DNA of 64,000 bases, from contig NZ_LWQT01000088.1 of assembly GCF_001650715.1 (NCBI RefSeq), positions 1-64,000 on the forward strand. Direction: 5' to 3'. Numbering within the stretch: position 1 is the first letter of the stretch; each line of letters starts with the position of its first letter. The notes under the pieces are model-generated. The model was not told the origin of the DNA and searched no databases. It saw nothing but the letters and a program-made list of their open reading frames with translations. The position numbers and the translations under genes are program-made. This document shows positions 27,137-36,547 of the stretch, in pieces. Origin of the DNA: Paramagnetospirillum marisnigri. GTDB taxonomy: Bacteria > Pseudomonadota > Alphaproteobacteria > Rhodospirillales > Magnetospirillaceae.

Positions 27137-28166
27137 CTCCCCCAAATCCCTGATCCGCGCCAAGGCGCTGGAATTGGGCTTTTCCGCCGTTGGCTTCGCC
27201 GCCGCCACCCTGCCCGCCCGATTTGGCGACGACTTGGCCGCCTATGTGGCCGAGGGGCGGCACGGCGACATGGCCTGGATGGCCGAGACCCTTGATCGCC
27301 GCTCCAGCCCCGCCGCTTTGTGGCCCGAGGCCCGCAGCGCCATCGTGCTGGGCACCAATTATGCTCCCGGCTACGACCCCCTGGCGGCCACCCGCCAGCC
27401 CGACCGGGGCAATATCAGCGTCTATGCCCGCAACCGCGACTATCACGACACGGTCAAGAAACGGCTGAAGGCGTTGGGCCGCTGGCTGGCCCAGACCTGG
27501 GGCTGTGAGTTGAAGGTGTTCGTCGATACCGCGCCGCTGATGGAAAAGCCCCTGGCCGAGCAGGCCGGGCTGGGCTGGCGCGGGCGGCACACCAATATCG
27601 TATCCCGGCGCTGGGGCAGTTGGCTGTTCCTGTCGGAAATCCTCACCACCCTGGAGGTCGAGCCCGATCCGCCCGAAACCGATCACTGCGGATCGTGCCG
27701 GGCCTGTGTCGATGCCTGCCCCACCGGGGCGCTGGACGGGGACGGACGGATCGAGCCGCGCCGCTGCATCTCGTATCTGACCATCGAGGCCAAGGCCGAC
27801 ATCGCCGATGAGCTGCGGCCGCTGATGGGCAACCGCATCTATGGCTGCGACGACTGCCTGGCGGCCTGTCCCTGGAACAAGTTCGCGACGCCCACCGTCG
27901 AGCCGGACTTCCTGTCCCGGGTCGAGTTGGGCTTTCCCCGTCTGGCGGATCTGGCCGGGCTGGATGAGGCCGCCTTCCGCGAGGTCTTCACCGCCTCGCC
28001 GGTCAAGCGGGCGGGGCGCGACCGGCTGGTCGCCTCGGTGCTGGTGGCGGTGGGGAATAGCGGCCGACCGGACCTGGCCGAGGTGGCCCGGCGCCTGCAA
28101 CAGGATGCCTCTTCCCAGGTCCGCGCCATGGCGGACTGGGCCCTCAGGCGTTTGGGATTCGCCTGA
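27123..28166 (+). CDS. queG: Epoxyqueuosine reductase
   Basis: This 347-residue cobalamin-dependent enzyme performs the last step of tRNA queuosine synthesis. Two 4Fe-4S cluster motifs are present: [16 protein letters not shown] and [16 protein letters not shown]-terminal HEAT-like tail ends ALRRLGFA. I start at the GTG at 27123, inside the queF end. It is the second B12-dependent enzyme of the window, after NrdJ. It directly abuts the convergent XRE gene, whose stop shares TGATCA with it. Confidence 0.94.
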   Translation: MEEGDSPKSLIRAKALELGFSAVGFAAATLPARFGDDLAAYVAEGRHGDMAWMAETLDRRSSPAALWPEARSAIVLGTNYAPGYDPLAATRQPDRGNISVYARNRDYHDTVKKRLKALGRWLAQTWGCELKVFVDTAPLMEKPLAEQAGLGWRGRHTNIVSRRWGSWLFLSEILTTLEVEPDPPETDHCGSCRACVDACPTGALDGDGRIEPRRCISYLTIEAKADIADELRPLMGNRIYGCDDCLAACPWNKFATPTVEPDFLSRVELGFPRLADLAGLDEAAFREVFTASPVKRAGRDRLVASVLVAVGNSGRPDLAEVARRLQQDASSQVRAMADWALRRLGFA

Positions 28167-28622
28167 TCAGCTTTCGCTGGCCAGGGCGCGGGCCAACTGG
28201 GACAGGGCGTCCTGATGCTTCTCGTTGGCGATGCTGGTGAAATTGCGCGCCAGTTCCAGGCACATGCGCTGGCGGGCCGACAGATCGGCGCCCCGGCGGT
28301 TTTCCAGGCCTTCGAAGAAGAAACCAACAGGAACCCCCAGCACCTGGGCGATCTCGTACAGCCGTCCGGCCGAGATGCGGTTGATGCCGCGCTCGTATTT
28401 GTGGGCCTGCTGGTAGGTCACGCCGATCAGGTCGGCCATCTGCTGCTGGGACAGGCCCAGCATGATCCGCCGCTCGCGAATGCGGGTGCCCACATGGCGA
28501 TCGGTGTCATTGGCGCGATTCATGGGACGCTCGGCTTTCGCCTCAGTGTTTTGGGGCATGTTTTTCAGTTTATCACTAGTGAGCTTGGCCGCATTTTGAA
28601 CTATATACGGTGTATCAGTCAT
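28167..28622 (-). CDS. XRE-family transcriptional regulator
   Basis: The 151-residue protein has a helix-turn-helix at about residues 45-100 (IRERRIMLGLSQQQMADLIGVTYQQAHKYERG), followed by VLGVPVGFFFEGL, the usual C-terminal extension of alphaproteobacterial regulators of this type. The ATG at 28622 is chosen because GAGGAAGG precedes it at good distance; later in-frame ATGs lack such a site. The target is unknown. The upstream 250 bp are AT-rich compared with the surroundings and probably hold its promoter. Confidence 0.85.
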   Translation of the reverse strand: MTDTPYIVQNAAKLTSDKLKNMPQNTEAKAERPMNRANDTDRHVGTRIRERRIMLGLSQQQMADLIGVTYQQAHKYERGINRISAGRLYEIAQVLGVPVGFFFEGLENRRGADLSARQRMCLELARNFTSIANEKHQDALSQLARALASES

Positions 28623-28873
28623 GGCGACCTTCCTCTTCACATAGTCGGAAATAAGCCCCTGATCAACCCCTATCCTCATGTCTTGTGGAAAACCGACACA
28701 CTAGTAAGTGCCTCTTATTCTGCGTAGATTTTATATTTCTTCCATATGCATCAACTGCAAAGATGATTTGCCGCGATGCGATTTTCCTCTCAGCGTTGAG
28801 AGACCGTGCGCAGATTATGGATATGGTGATGCCGTCGCTCCTTCACCATGGGGTGAAGGCCCGATCATGATCT
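28623..28873. other. AT-rich gap upstream of the XRE gene
   Basis: These 251 bp hold no credible gene. The segment nearest the XRE gene (about 28623-28760) is clearly richer in A and T than its neighbours and is the likely promoter region. A hairpin CTTCACC / GGGTGAAG at 28841-28859 lies just beyond the stop of the next minus-strand gene and may mark its mRNA end. It lacks a T-run. Confidence 0.5.
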
Positions 28874-29338
28874 TTATATCGCCAGATCCAGGCGATGGCC
28901 GGAGGCGAGGGCGCCCCCGGGAGGAGGCAGGATATCCACCTGGGGATCGGTTTCACCGGTCTCGGGGCCGGCGGCGCGGCGATAGGCGTCGATGCCGATC
29001 CTGATATCGGCGGCGACGGCGGGAGACTCCGCGCCGTTTCCGTCCTGGGCCAGGGATTGGGCCAGGAAGGCGGAAACCGGACCGTCCGTTCCCCGTTCGG
29101 CCGGGGCGTCATCGCGGGTGGCGCGGGACCGGTTGGGCGATGTGTCGTCGGCCTTGGGGGCGACCTGAAAGCGGTCGCGCTGCGACGGGGCCGGGCGGCG
29201 TGAGACTTGCGACGAATCGAGGGGTTCCGAGCGTTGTCGGATGGGGATGGCCGCCAATACGCCACCGGCCGCCGCAGCGGATTGCGCGCTGCGGACGCGG
29301 TTCGCGCCATCCGACCCGATGATGCCGTCAAACGACAC
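28874..29338 (-). CDS. Hypothetical protein, low complexity N-terminus
   Basis: I do not recognise this 154-residue protein. It starts at a GTG (29338) preceded by GAGGAGG, a strong site that supports it being real. The first 80 residues are polar and Ser/Ala/Arg-rich and probably disordered. A helical segment follows (VSAFLAQSLAQDGNG...IRIGIDAYRRAAG). There is no signal peptide or membrane segment. It is divergent from the PNPOx-like gene across 152 bp. Confidence 0.6.
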   Translation of the reverse strand: MSFDGIIGSDGANRVRSAQSAAAAGGVLAAIPIRQRSEPLDSSQVSRRPAPSQRDRFQVAPKADDTSPNRSRATRDDAPAERGTDGPVSAFLAQSLAQDGNGAESPAVAADIRIGIDAYRRAAGPETGETDPQVDILPPPGGALASGHRLDLAI

Positions 29339-29490
29339 CCATACCTCCTCGGCTGAGGACCAAGAAATCAGACTACGCCCTGGTGCGGCTGAGTCGCAAT
29401 CACTTCCGGAAGGATCGGTTCGGGGCCTGGACGATTCCCACGCGGACCGTCATCTGCGATGATCCCCGGCCAAGACAAGCGAGGACCACC

Positions 29491-30192
29491 ATGACCGAAG
29501 ATGCCGCCGCCCTGCCCGCCAACAATCGTTTCGCCCTGCGGCAGGTGGCGCGGGCGCAACGCAAGGCGGCGCTGGCCACCAGCCTGGATGGCCGCCCCTA
29601 TGTCTCGCTGGTGACGCTGGCCTTCGATCACGACCTGTCGCCCATCCTGCTGCTGTCGGGTCTGGCGGATCATACCCGCAATCTGCGGGCCGATCCCCGG
29701 GCCTCGCTGCTGCTGGACGGGACCGAGGGGCATGCCAATCCCCAGACCGGCCCCCGCGTCACCCTGGTGGGGAGCGCCGAGCCCGATAGCGATCCGCGCC
29801 TGCGCTCCCGCTTCCTGGCCCGTCATCCGGCCGCGGCGCTCTATGCCGGTTTTGGCGATTTCGGCATCTGGCGGCTGCGGATCGAGCGGGTTCATTTCGT
29901 CGGTGGCTTCGCCAGGGCGGTGTGGTTCGACGCGCCGCTGGTCTCCGAGGCTGCGGCCGCCGCCATGGCGACGGCCGAAACCGGGCTGTTGGACCGGATC
30001 AACGCCCTGGCTCCCGAGCAGCTTGCGGGCCTTGTGGGGGGCGGGGCCTGGCAGGCGGTGGGGATCGACCTGGACGGGGTCGATCTGGCGTCGGGAGAGG
30101 CCTCGGCGAGGGTGGATTTCGACACTCCCGCCGAGGGTCCGGAACAGGCCTGGCGCAGCTTCGTCAATACCGCAGGTCAGGCATTCGAGTAA
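29491..30192 (+). CDS. PNPOx-fold (HugZ-like) protein
   Basis: The 233-residue protein has an N-terminal split-barrel domain of the pyridoxamine 5'-phosphate oxidase type (ALATSLDGRPYVSLVTLAFD..., ILLLSGLADHTRNLRADPRASLLLD). The C-terminal domain sits where HugZ relatives have DUF2470 but lacks the MNxDH-type motif. It may bind flavin or heme; the reaction is unknown. The ATG at 29491 follows GAGGACCACC. It is 129 bp upstream of pckG on the same strand. Confidence 0.75.
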   Translation: MTEDAAALPANNRFALRQVARAQRKAALATSLDGRPYVSLVTLAFDHDLSPILLLSGLADHTRNLRADPRASLLLDGTEGHANPQTGPRVTLVGSAEPDSDPRLRSRFLARHPAAALYAGFGDFGIWRLRIERVHFVGGFARAVWFDAPLVSEAAAAAMATAETGLLDRINALAPEQLAGLVGGGAWQAVGIDLDGVDLASGEASARVDFDTPAEGPEQAWRSFVNTAGQAFE

Positions 30193-30321
30193 TTCTTAAG
30201 TTTCGGTGAACTTTTCCCACCAAGGCCATTGCCCGGCGCCGTCCCGGGGGCTATCTTCGCGTCCTCATTTCAAGGCGGCGGTACAGCCGTCAGCGGTCTT
30301 GCGAAGCGGAGAAGGACGGAC

Positions 30322-32199
30322 ATGAGCAAGCTCGGTATCCCCGGCGGGACGACCATGAATACCAAACTCCTGGCCTGGATCGACGAGATGGCGCGCTTGT
30401 GCCGCCCCGCCAGCATCCATATCTGTGACGGTTCCCAGCAGGAATACGATGCCCTGTGCGAGATGATGGTTGCCGGTGGCACCATGATCAAGTTGAACCC
30501 CGCGCTCCGCCCCGGTTCCTATCTCTGCCGCTCCGACCCCCGCGACGTCGCCCGTGTCGAAGACCGTACCTTCATCTGCTCGCACAACAAGAACGATGCC
30601 GGCCCCACCAACAATTGGGTCGAGCCCGGCGAGATGAAGGCCCGCATGACCAAGCTGTATGACGGCTGCATGAAGGGCCGCACCATGTATGTGGTGCCGT
30701 TCTCCATGGGGCCGCTGGGCTCGGACATCGCCCATATCGGCGTGCAGATCACCGATTCCGCCTATGCCACCGCCAATATGCGCATCATGACCCGCATGGG
30801 CCAGCCGGTACTCGACCTGCTGGGCGGTGACCGCGACTTCGTGAAGTGCCTGCATTCGGTCGGCGCCCCCCTGGAAGATGGCGCCAAGGACGTGGCCTGG
30901 CCCTGCAATCCCGACAACATCACCATTTCCCATTTCCCCGAGGAACGGCAGATCTGGTCCTATGGCTCGGGTTACGGCGGCAACGCCCTGCTGGGCAAGA
31001 AGTGCTTCGCCCTGCGCATCGCCTCGGTGATGGCCCGCGACGAGGGCTGGCTGGCTGAGCACATGCTGATCGTCGGCGTGGAAAGCCCCAAGGGCGAGAA
31101 GACCTATGTGGCCGCCGCCTTCCCCAGCGCCTGCGGCAAGACCAATTTCGCCATGCTGGTGCCGCCCAAGGGCTTCGATGGCTGGAAGATCTGGACCGTG
31201 GGCGACGACATCGCCTGGATCAAGCCGGGCAAGGACGGCAAGTTCTACGCCATCAACCCGGAGGCCGGGTTCTTCGGCGTCGCTCCTGGCACCGGCGCCG
31301 CCACCAATCCCAGCGCCATCGCCGCCTGCGCCAAGAATTCCATCTTCACCAATGTCGCCATGACCGATGAGGGCGATGTGTGGTGGGAAGGCCTGAGCGA
31401 TGCCCCGCCCGCCCATCTGATCGACTGGAAGGGCAAGGACTGGACGCCGGAGTCCAAGGACCCCGCCGCCCATCCCAATGCCCGCTTCACCGCGCCGGTC
31501 AGCCAGTGCCCCAGCGTCGATCCCGATTGGGAGAACCCGGCGGGCGTGCCCATCTCCGCCTTCATCGTCGGCGGTCGTCTGTCCAAGAACGCGCCGCTGG
31601 TGGTGCAAAGCTTCAACTGGGCCCATGGCGTCTATCTCGGCGCCACCATGGGCTCCGAAGCCACCGCCGCCGCCGTCGGCCAGGCCGCCATCCGCCGCGA
31701 TCCCTTCGCCATGCTGCCGTTCTGCGGCTACAACATGGCCGATTACTTCAACCACTGGCTCAACATGGGCCGCAAGGTCAACAATCCGCCGCCGATCTTC
31801 CGGGTCAACTGGTTCCGCCGCGACGAGAACAACAAGTTCATGTGGCCGGGCTATGGCCAGAACATGCGGGTTCTGAAGTGGATCATCGACCGGGTCCAGG
31901 GCAATGCCGCCGCGGTGGAAAGCCCCATCGGCCTGGTGCCCAAGTACCAGGACATGGAATGGAGCGGCATGGACTATGCCCGCGACAAGTTCCAGGACCT
32001 GATGCGCATCGACCGCGAGGCCGGTGTTTCCGACGCCCGCAGCCAGGAAGAGCTGTTCGACAAGTTCTTCGACCGGGTGCCCAAGGAGATGCTGTTCGAA
32101 CGCGAACTGCTGAAGTCGCGGCTGTGGCGTGCCCCCGCCGTGTGGGAACTGACCCGCTCGCCGAAACCCGGCCGACGTCAGTTGGCCGGGTTGCCGTAG
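30322..32199 (+). CDS. pckG: Phosphoenolpyruvate carboxykinase (GTP)
   Basis: This 625-residue enzyme converts oxaloacetate and GTP to PEP in gluconeogenesis. The GTP type is shown by the P-loop [13 protein letters not shown] (C271, K273), the kinase-2 motif VGDDIAWI and the substrate loop around the N-terminal third. The ATG at 30322 follows GGAGAAGGACGGAC. Its last 22 bp overlap the 3' end of a convergent lipoprotein gene, and its terminator lies inside that gene. Confidence 0.96.
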   Translation: MSKLGIPGGTTMNTKLLAWIDEMARLCRPASIHICDGSQQEYDALCEMMVAGGTMIKLNPALRPGSYLCRSDPRDVARVEDRTFICSHNKNDAGPTNNWVEPGEMKARMTKLYDGCMKGRTMYVVPFSMGPLGSDIAHIGVQITDSAYATANMRIMTRMGQPVLDLLGGDRDFVKCLHSVGAPLEDGAKDVAWPCNPDNITISHFPEERQIWSYGSGYGGNALLGKKCFALRIASVMARDEGWLAEHMLIVGVESPKGEKTYVAAAFPSACGKTNFAMLVPPKGFDGWKIWTVGDDIAWIKPGKDGKFYAINPEAGFFGVAPGTGAATNPSAIAACAKNSIFTNVAMTDEGDVWWEGLSDAPPAHLIDWKGKDWTPESKDPAAHPNARFTAPVSQCPSVDPDWENPAGVPISAFIVGGRLSKNAPLVVQSFNWAHGVYLGATMGSEATAAAVGQAAIRRDPFAMLPFCGYNMADYFNHWLNMGRKVNNPPPIFRVNWFRRDENNKFMWPGYGQNMRVLKWIIDRVQGNAAAVESPIGLVPKYQDMEWSGMDYARDKFQDLMRIDREAGVSDARSQEELFDKFFDRVPKEMLFERELLKSRLWRAPAVWELTRSPKPGRRQLAGLP

Positions 32200-32642
32200 G
32201 ACCGCGAGGCCCCCGTCCCGTTTTCGGGATGGGGGTCTTGGTTTTTGGGGTCGTGTTCCGGGTCCAGGCCGGGATGGGGCACCACGTCGCGGCCCACCAC
32301 CTTGATGGACGGATTGCGATTGGTCGACCATGACCAGAAGCGCAGCAGCCCATCGGGGCCGAACATCAGCCCGGCCTCGTTATTGGTGACCTTCCAGCCG
32401 CCCCAGGCATAGACCAGACCCGGCGCGAAGGTGGCCGGACGCGGCAGCGCGATCACATCGGTATAGGTCAGCATGCGCGAGCCATCGGCCAGCGCCTCGT
32501 CGCGGTCGGGGCTGCCCAGGGCGGCAACGGCCGCCTCCACCGTGGTGCGGCCAGGTTGCAGGCGCCCCAGGGTTTCCTCGTTCGCATTGGAGCAGGCGGC
32601 CAGGGCCGCCATACCGATCAAAGCCACGATCCCACGCCGCAT
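32178..32642 (-). CDS. Putative lipoprotein, SmpA/OmlA-like fold
   Basis: The 154-residue protein has a short signal peptide ending in the lipobox ALAAC (Cys at residue 17). The following segment ([29 protein letters not shown]) looks like the start of a SmpA/OmlA (BamE-type) domain. The C-terminal 40 residues are polar. The 3' end overlaps pckG by 22 bp tail to tail. The last 70 bp also hold the pckG terminator hairpin. The function is not known. Confidence 0.75.
   Translation of the reverse strand: MRRGIVALIGMAALAACSNANEETLGRLQPGRTTVEAAVAALGSPDRDEALADGSRMLTYTDVIALPRPATFAPGLVYAWGGWKVTNNEAGLMFGPDGLLRFWSWSTNRNPSIKVVGRDVVPHPGLDPEHDPKNQDPHPENGTGASRSYGNPAN
32210..32246 (+). terminator. Intrinsic terminator of pckG inside the convergent gene
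   Basis: The stem CCCCCGTCCCG / CGGGATGGGGG (one G-T pair) with loop TTTT is followed by TCTTGGTTTTT. It starts 10 bp after the pckG stop and lies within the coding end of the opposite lipoprotein gene, so both constraints act on the same bases. Confidence 0.78.
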
Positions 32643-32777
32643 GGCGGTCTCCCCTTGCTGGTCCGCCGCGCAGTGTGATGGATTTCATCGCCATTATCCA
32701 GCGACCAGGAAGACTTGACTCCGCCGCCGGGCGGGCCAAGCATGGGTGCCCCCGGCCCGTTGTCGAAGGACCCCGCC

Positions 32778-33383
32778 ATGAAGCTGCGCATTTCCGCCAC
32801 CTCGCCCTATGCCCGCAAATGCGTGGTGGTCGCCAAGGAAACCGGGCTGGACAGCCGCATCGAGATGGTGCCCACCAATGCCTGGGCGCCCGATACCGAC
32901 CTTCCCAGCGATAATCCCCTGGGCAAGGTGCCCGCCCTGGTCACCGATGGCGGCGAGGCCCTGTTCGATTCGCCGGTGATCTGCGAATACCTGGACTCGC
33001 TGCATGACGGCTGCAAGTTGTTTCCCGCCTCGGGCGGCACCCGCTGGACCCAGTTGAAGCTGCAGGCCTTGGGCGACGGCATCCTGGACGCGGCGCTGGT
33101 GCGTCGGCTGGAAGCCACCATGCGCCCCGAGGACAAGCGCTGGACCGACTGGACCGACCGCCAGCAGCGCGCCATCGACCGGGCGCTGGACGTGCTGGAG
33201 GAAGAGTGCGCCAGCTGGGGCGCCACCTTCATGATCGGCCAGATCACCATGGCGGTGGCGCTGTCCTATCTGGATTTCCGCTTCCCCACCGATGCCTGGC
33301 GCCCCAACCGGCCCAGGCTGGCGGCATGGTACGCCCAGACCATCACCCGGCCGTCCCTGGTCGCCACGGAACCCAAAGAATGA
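32778..33383 (+). CDS. Glutathione S-transferase family protein
   Basis: This 201-residue protein has an N-terminal thioredoxin-like domain starting MKLRISATSPYARKC, with the glutathione-binding segment VPALVTDGGEALFDSPVICEYL. An all-helical C-terminal domain follows. The layout resembles YibF-type GSTs. The catalytic residue is probably in the SPYARK turn. Its stop overlaps the next start (ATGA), opening a run of four overlapping genes. The substrate is unknown. Confidence 0.87.
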   Translation: MKLRISATSPYARKCVVVAKETGLDSRIEMVPTNAWAPDTDLPSDNPLGKVPALVTDGGEALFDSPVICEYLDSLHDGCKLFPASGGTRWTQLKLQALGDGILDAALVRRLEATMRPEDKRWTDWTDRQQRAIDRALDVLEEECASWGATFMIGQITMAVALSYLDFRFPTDAWRPNRPRLAAWYAQTITRPSLVATEPKE

Positions 33384-33811
33384 ACGAGGCCGAGGCCATC
33401 ATCGCCCGCCTGGGGCTGCGTCCCCATCCCGAGGGCGGCCATTACGCCGAGACCTGGCGCGACGCGCCCGCCGATGGCTCGCGCGGCGTCGGCACCGCCA
33501 TCTTCTACCTGCTGAAGGCGGGGGAGCGCTCGCACTGGCACCGGGTGGACGCGACCGAGATTTGGCATTTCCACGCGGGCTCGCCGCTGGTGCTGCGCCA
33601 GTCCGAGGACGGCAGCGTCGAGACCGACGCCGTATTGGGGCCCGATATCGCCAACGGCCATATCCCCCAGGTGGTCGTGCCGCCGGGGGCGTGGCAGTCG
33701 GCCGAGCCGCTGGGGGCCTGGACCCTGGTGGGCTGCACGGTATCGCCCGCCTTCCGCTTCGAGGGCTTCGAGATGGCGCCGCCCGGCTGGGCGCCGGGAG
33801 GACAGTCGTGA
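33380..33811 (+). CDS. Cupin DUF985 family protein
   Basis: This 143-residue protein matches the DUF985 cupin family by EGGHYAETWR, FYLLKAGERSHWHRVDATEIWHFHAGSPL and GCTVSPAFRFEGFEMA. The His residues of SHWHRVD and WHFH are probable metal ligands. The biochemical role is not established for the family. Both ends overlap neighbours by four bases. Confidence 0.87.
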   Translation: MNEAEAIIARLGLRPHPEGGHYAETWRDAPADGSRGVGTAIFYLLKAGERSHWHRVDATEIWHFHAGSPLVLRQSEDGSVETDAVLGPDIANGHIPQVVVPPGAWQSAEPLGAWTLVGCTVSPAFRFEGFEMAPPGWAPGGQS

Positions 33812-34467
33812 CCCTGGCGGCGCTGATCTTCGACGTGGACGGCACCCTGGCCGAGACCGAGGAAGCGCATCGCCATGCCTTCCTGCTGGCGTTCGGGCAG
33901 TTGGGACTGAACTGGCGCTGGGATCCCAAGCTTTATCGCAAACTGCTGAAGGTGTCGGGCGGGCGCGAACGCATCCTGGCCTATGACCCCGATGCCTCGC
34001 CGGAACTGGTGGCGGCGCTGCATCGGCGCAAGACCGAAATCTATACCGACATGGTCAATAGCGGCCGGGTAGCCTTTCGCCCCGGTGTCGACGCCCTGAT
34101 CGCCGAGGCCCGCGCGGCGGGGCTCAAGCTGGCCATCGCGTCGACGACCAGCCGGGCCAATGTGGTGGCGTTGCTGGGCCATCGCCGGGAATGGTTCCCG
34201 GTCATCGTCTGCGGCGAGGATACCACCCGCAAGAAGCCCGATCCCCAGGTCTATCACATGGCCATGACGCAGTTGGGGCTCGATGCCGGGCAATGCCTGG
34301 CCATCGAGGATTCCAGCAATGGCGTGCGGGCCGCCTGCGCCGCCGGGCTGGGGGTGGTGGTGAGCGAAAGCATGTATACCAGCGGCGATGATTTCAGCGG
34401 CGCGCTGGCGGTGTATCCCAGCCTGGCCAAGGTGGGACTGGAGACGCTGCGCCGTCTGCGGCCGTGA
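33808..34467 (+). CDS. HAD-superfamily phosphatase, CbbY-like
   Basis: The 219-residue hydrolase has the HAD nucleophile motif FDVDGTLAETEEAH, the second motif AIASTTS, the Lys of TTRKKPDPQVY and the acidic motif AIEDSSNG. It belongs to the CbbY/beta-phosphoglucomutase-like group, whose members hydrolyse sugar phosphates such as xylulose-1,5-bisphosphate. No Rubisco is nearby to specify this. It starts at a GTG overlapping the cupin stop and ends overlapping the next gene. Confidence 0.88.
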   Translation: MTLAALIFDVDGTLAETEEAHRHAFLLAFGQLGLNWRWDPKLYRKLLKVSGGRERILAYDPDASPELVAALHRRKTEIYTDMVNSGRVAFRPGVDALIAEARAAGLKLAIASTTSRANVVALLGHRREWFPVIVCGEDTTRKKPDPQVYHMAMTQLGLDAGQCLAIEDSSNGVRAACAAGLGVVVSESMYTSGDDFSGALAVYPSLAKVGLETLRRLRP

Positions 34468-35039
34468 CCGGGACGGGCGGGCGCAAGGTGATCGTCCCCG
34501 ACGTCCTGGCCGATGGTTTGAAGCTGGTGCTGTGCGGAACGGCGCCAAGCCGGGCCTCCAAGGAGGCCGGGGCCTATTACGCCCATCCCGGCAACATCTT
34601 CTGGATCTCCCTGTTCGAGGCCGGGTTGACGCCGCGCCTGCTGGCTCCGGCGGAGTGTCGCGAAGTCCTGGGCTTCGGGCTCGGCCTCACCGACTTGAAC
34701 AAGACCGAATGGGGGGCCGATGCCGAACTCAGCCGCGAAGGGTTCGATGTCGCTGGCTTTGTCGAAAAGATGCGCCGCCATCGTCCGGGCATGATCGCGT
34801 TCAGCAGCAAATTCGCCGCCGGTGTCTATTTCGCTCGGCGTTCGGTCGGATACGGCCTTCAGTCCAAGACATTGGATGGAATCCCGCTCTTCGTGCTTCC
34901 CTCGACCTCGGGGCGGGCCCGGATGTATTTCGACCGGCGTCCCTGGGATGAGTTGGGGCGGTGCGTCCAAGACCGTCTCGACGATACGGATAGGATCGTT
35001 TGGCGCTCGTCCCTTCCGAGTTGCGAGAAGACCGGTTAG
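34464..35039 (+). CDS. mug: Mismatch-specific (G:T/U) DNA glycosylase
   Basis: This 191-residue protein of the Mug/TDG branch removes uracil or thymine mispaired with G. Family motifs are LVLCGTAPSRASKEAGAYYAHPGNIFW, TDLNKTEWGAD and PSTSGRAR. The GTG at 34464 overlaps the HAD gene stop, so it is expressed with the GST-cupin-HAD group. Its presence in this overlap operon hints at a general damage-response cassette, but that is only inference. Confidence 0.9.
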   Translation: MTGTGGRKVIVPDVLADGLKLVLCGTAPSRASKEAGAYYAHPGNIFWISLFEAGLTPRLLAPAECREVLGFGLGLTDLNKTEWGADAELSREGFDVAGFVEKMRRHRPGMIAFSSKFAAGVYFARRSVGYGLQSKTLDGIPLFVLPSTSGRARMYFDRRPWDELGRCVQDRLDDTDRIVWRSSLPSCEKTG

Positions 35040-35104
35040 TGTAGGGTCGATCGAGGTGGCGCGGACCCCTGTCCGTGGAATCCTTAACCGATAAGGGGGA
35101 GTTG

Positions 35105-35539
35105 ATGCTGCCAGGTATGGGGAATTCCATCACCATCGAATGGAGTCCACTCTTCGAGGTCGGGCATGCGCGCATCGATTCCGAGCATCGGGTGTTTTTC
35201 GACATCATCAAGTCCATCGACGTTCTGATCCGCGAGGGCGGTGACGTGATGAAGGTGCTTAGGCTTCTGCGCGAGTTGAAGCTCTATACCGAGTTTCACT
35301 TCACCAGCGAAGAGAACATCATGGAAGACCATGGCTATCCCGATATCATGGCGCATCGGCGTGGGCATGCCGAGGTGTTGCAGGAGCTCAACAGCCATGT
35401 GGATGATATCTGTCGCGGCATCAATCGGTTGTCGAGCCTGATCCCCTTCCTGTTCCACTGGTTTGCCAGCCATACGGTAAGCGAGGACACCAAGCTGTCC
35501 AAATACGTCGCGGGCAAGAGTGTCACCGACACGGTATGA
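35105..35539 (+). CDS. Bacteriohemerythrin 2
   Basis: The 144-residue single-domain hemerythrin has all di-iron ligand motifs: DSEHRV, HFTSE, HRRGH and HTVSED. The ATG at 35105 follows AAGGGGGAGTTG, a good site. It lies 65 bp after the mug gene and 54 bp before pyrB and may have its own promoter. It is less similar in the last helix (SKYVAGKS) to the other three copies. Confidence 0.9.
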   Translation: MLPGMGNSITIEWSPLFEVGHARIDSEHRVFFDIIKSIDVLIREGGDVMKVLRLLRELKLYTEFHFTSEENIMEDHGYPDIMAHRRGHAEVLQELNSHVDDICRGINRLSSLIPFLFHWFASHTVSEDTKLSKYVAGKSVTDTV

Positions 35540-35593
35540 GCGGGGTGCTGGCGTCTTGCCCGTGGGCGCGAGCCGCCCTATAGTTCGCGGACC

Positions 35594-36547
35594 ATGACAG
35601 ACGCACGCTTCCCGCACCGTCATCTCCTCGGCATCCAGGGTCTGGGGCCGGTCGAGATCACCCAACTGCTCGATCTGGCCGAGGGCTATGTCGAGCAGAA
35701 CCGCTCCAACGACAAGCGCAAGAACCTGCTGCGCGGTCGCACCGTGATCAACCTGTTCTACGAGAACTCGACCCGCACCCGCACCAGTTTCGAACTGGCG
35801 GGCAAGCGTCTGGGCGCCGACGTCATCAACATGCAGTCGGCGGGATCATCGGTGCAGAAGGGCGAGACCCTGATCGACACCGCCATGACCCTGAACGCCA
35901 TGCATCTTGATGTACTGGTGGTGCGACATCCCGATTCGGGCGCGGTCAAGCTGCTGTCGGAAAAGGTCAACTGCGCCGTCATCAACGGCGGCGACGGCAG
36001 CCACGAACATCCCACCCAGGCCCTGCTGGACGCCCTGGCCATCCGTCGCCACAAGGGCAAGCTGTCGGGGCTGACGGTGGCCATCTGCGGCGATGTGCGT
36101 CATTCCCGGGTGGCGCGGTCCAACATCTATCTGCTGAACGCCATGGGGGCCTCGGTGCGGCTGATCGGGCCGCGCACCCTGCTGCCTTCCGCCGTCGACC
36201 GCATGGGGGTGGAGGTGTTCCACGACATGCGCAAGGGGCTGGCCGACGTCGACGTCATCATGATGCTGCGCATCCAGAACGAACGCATGAGCGGCAATTT
36301 CATCCCCTCCATCCGCGAGTATTTCCACTTCTTCGGCCTGGATCGCGAGAAGCTGGCCATCGCCAAGCCCGACGCGGTGATCATGCATCCCGGCCCCATG
36401 AACCGGGGCGTCGAGATCGATTCCGACGTGGCCGACGATGTGGAACGCTCCCTGATCCGCGCCCAGGTGGAAATGGGCGTGGCGGTGCGCATGGCCTGTC
36501 TCGACCTGTTGACCCGCGGCCTGCCCGCGTCCGAAGGAGCCGCGTGA
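35594..36547 (+). CDS. pyrB: Aspartate carbamoyltransferase catalytic subunit
   Basis: The 317-residue enzyme commits carbamoyl phosphate and aspartate to pyrimidine synthesis. The carbamoyl-phosphate motif is STRTRTSFE, and HPTQALLD and [12 protein letters not shown] are present. No pyrI regulatory subunit follows. Instead the next gene encodes a dihydroorotase-like protein that overlaps it by four bases, as in the pyrBC' arrangement of Pseudomonas. Confidence 0.97.
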   Translation: MTDARFPHRHLLGIQGLGPVEITQLLDLAEGYVEQNRSNDKRKNLLRGRTVINLFYENSTRTRTSFELAGKRLGADVINMQSAGSSVQKGETLIDTAMTLNAMHLDVLVVRHPDSGAVKLLSEKVNCAVINGGDGSHEHPTQALLDALAIRRHKGKLSGLTVAICGDVRHSRVARSNIYLLNAMGASVRLIGPRTLLPSAVDRMGVEVFHDMRKGLADVDVIMMLRIQNERMSGNFIPSIREYFHFFGLDREKLAIAKPDAVIMHPGPMNRGVEIDSDVADDVERSLIRAQVEMGVAVRMACLDLLTRGLPASEGAA

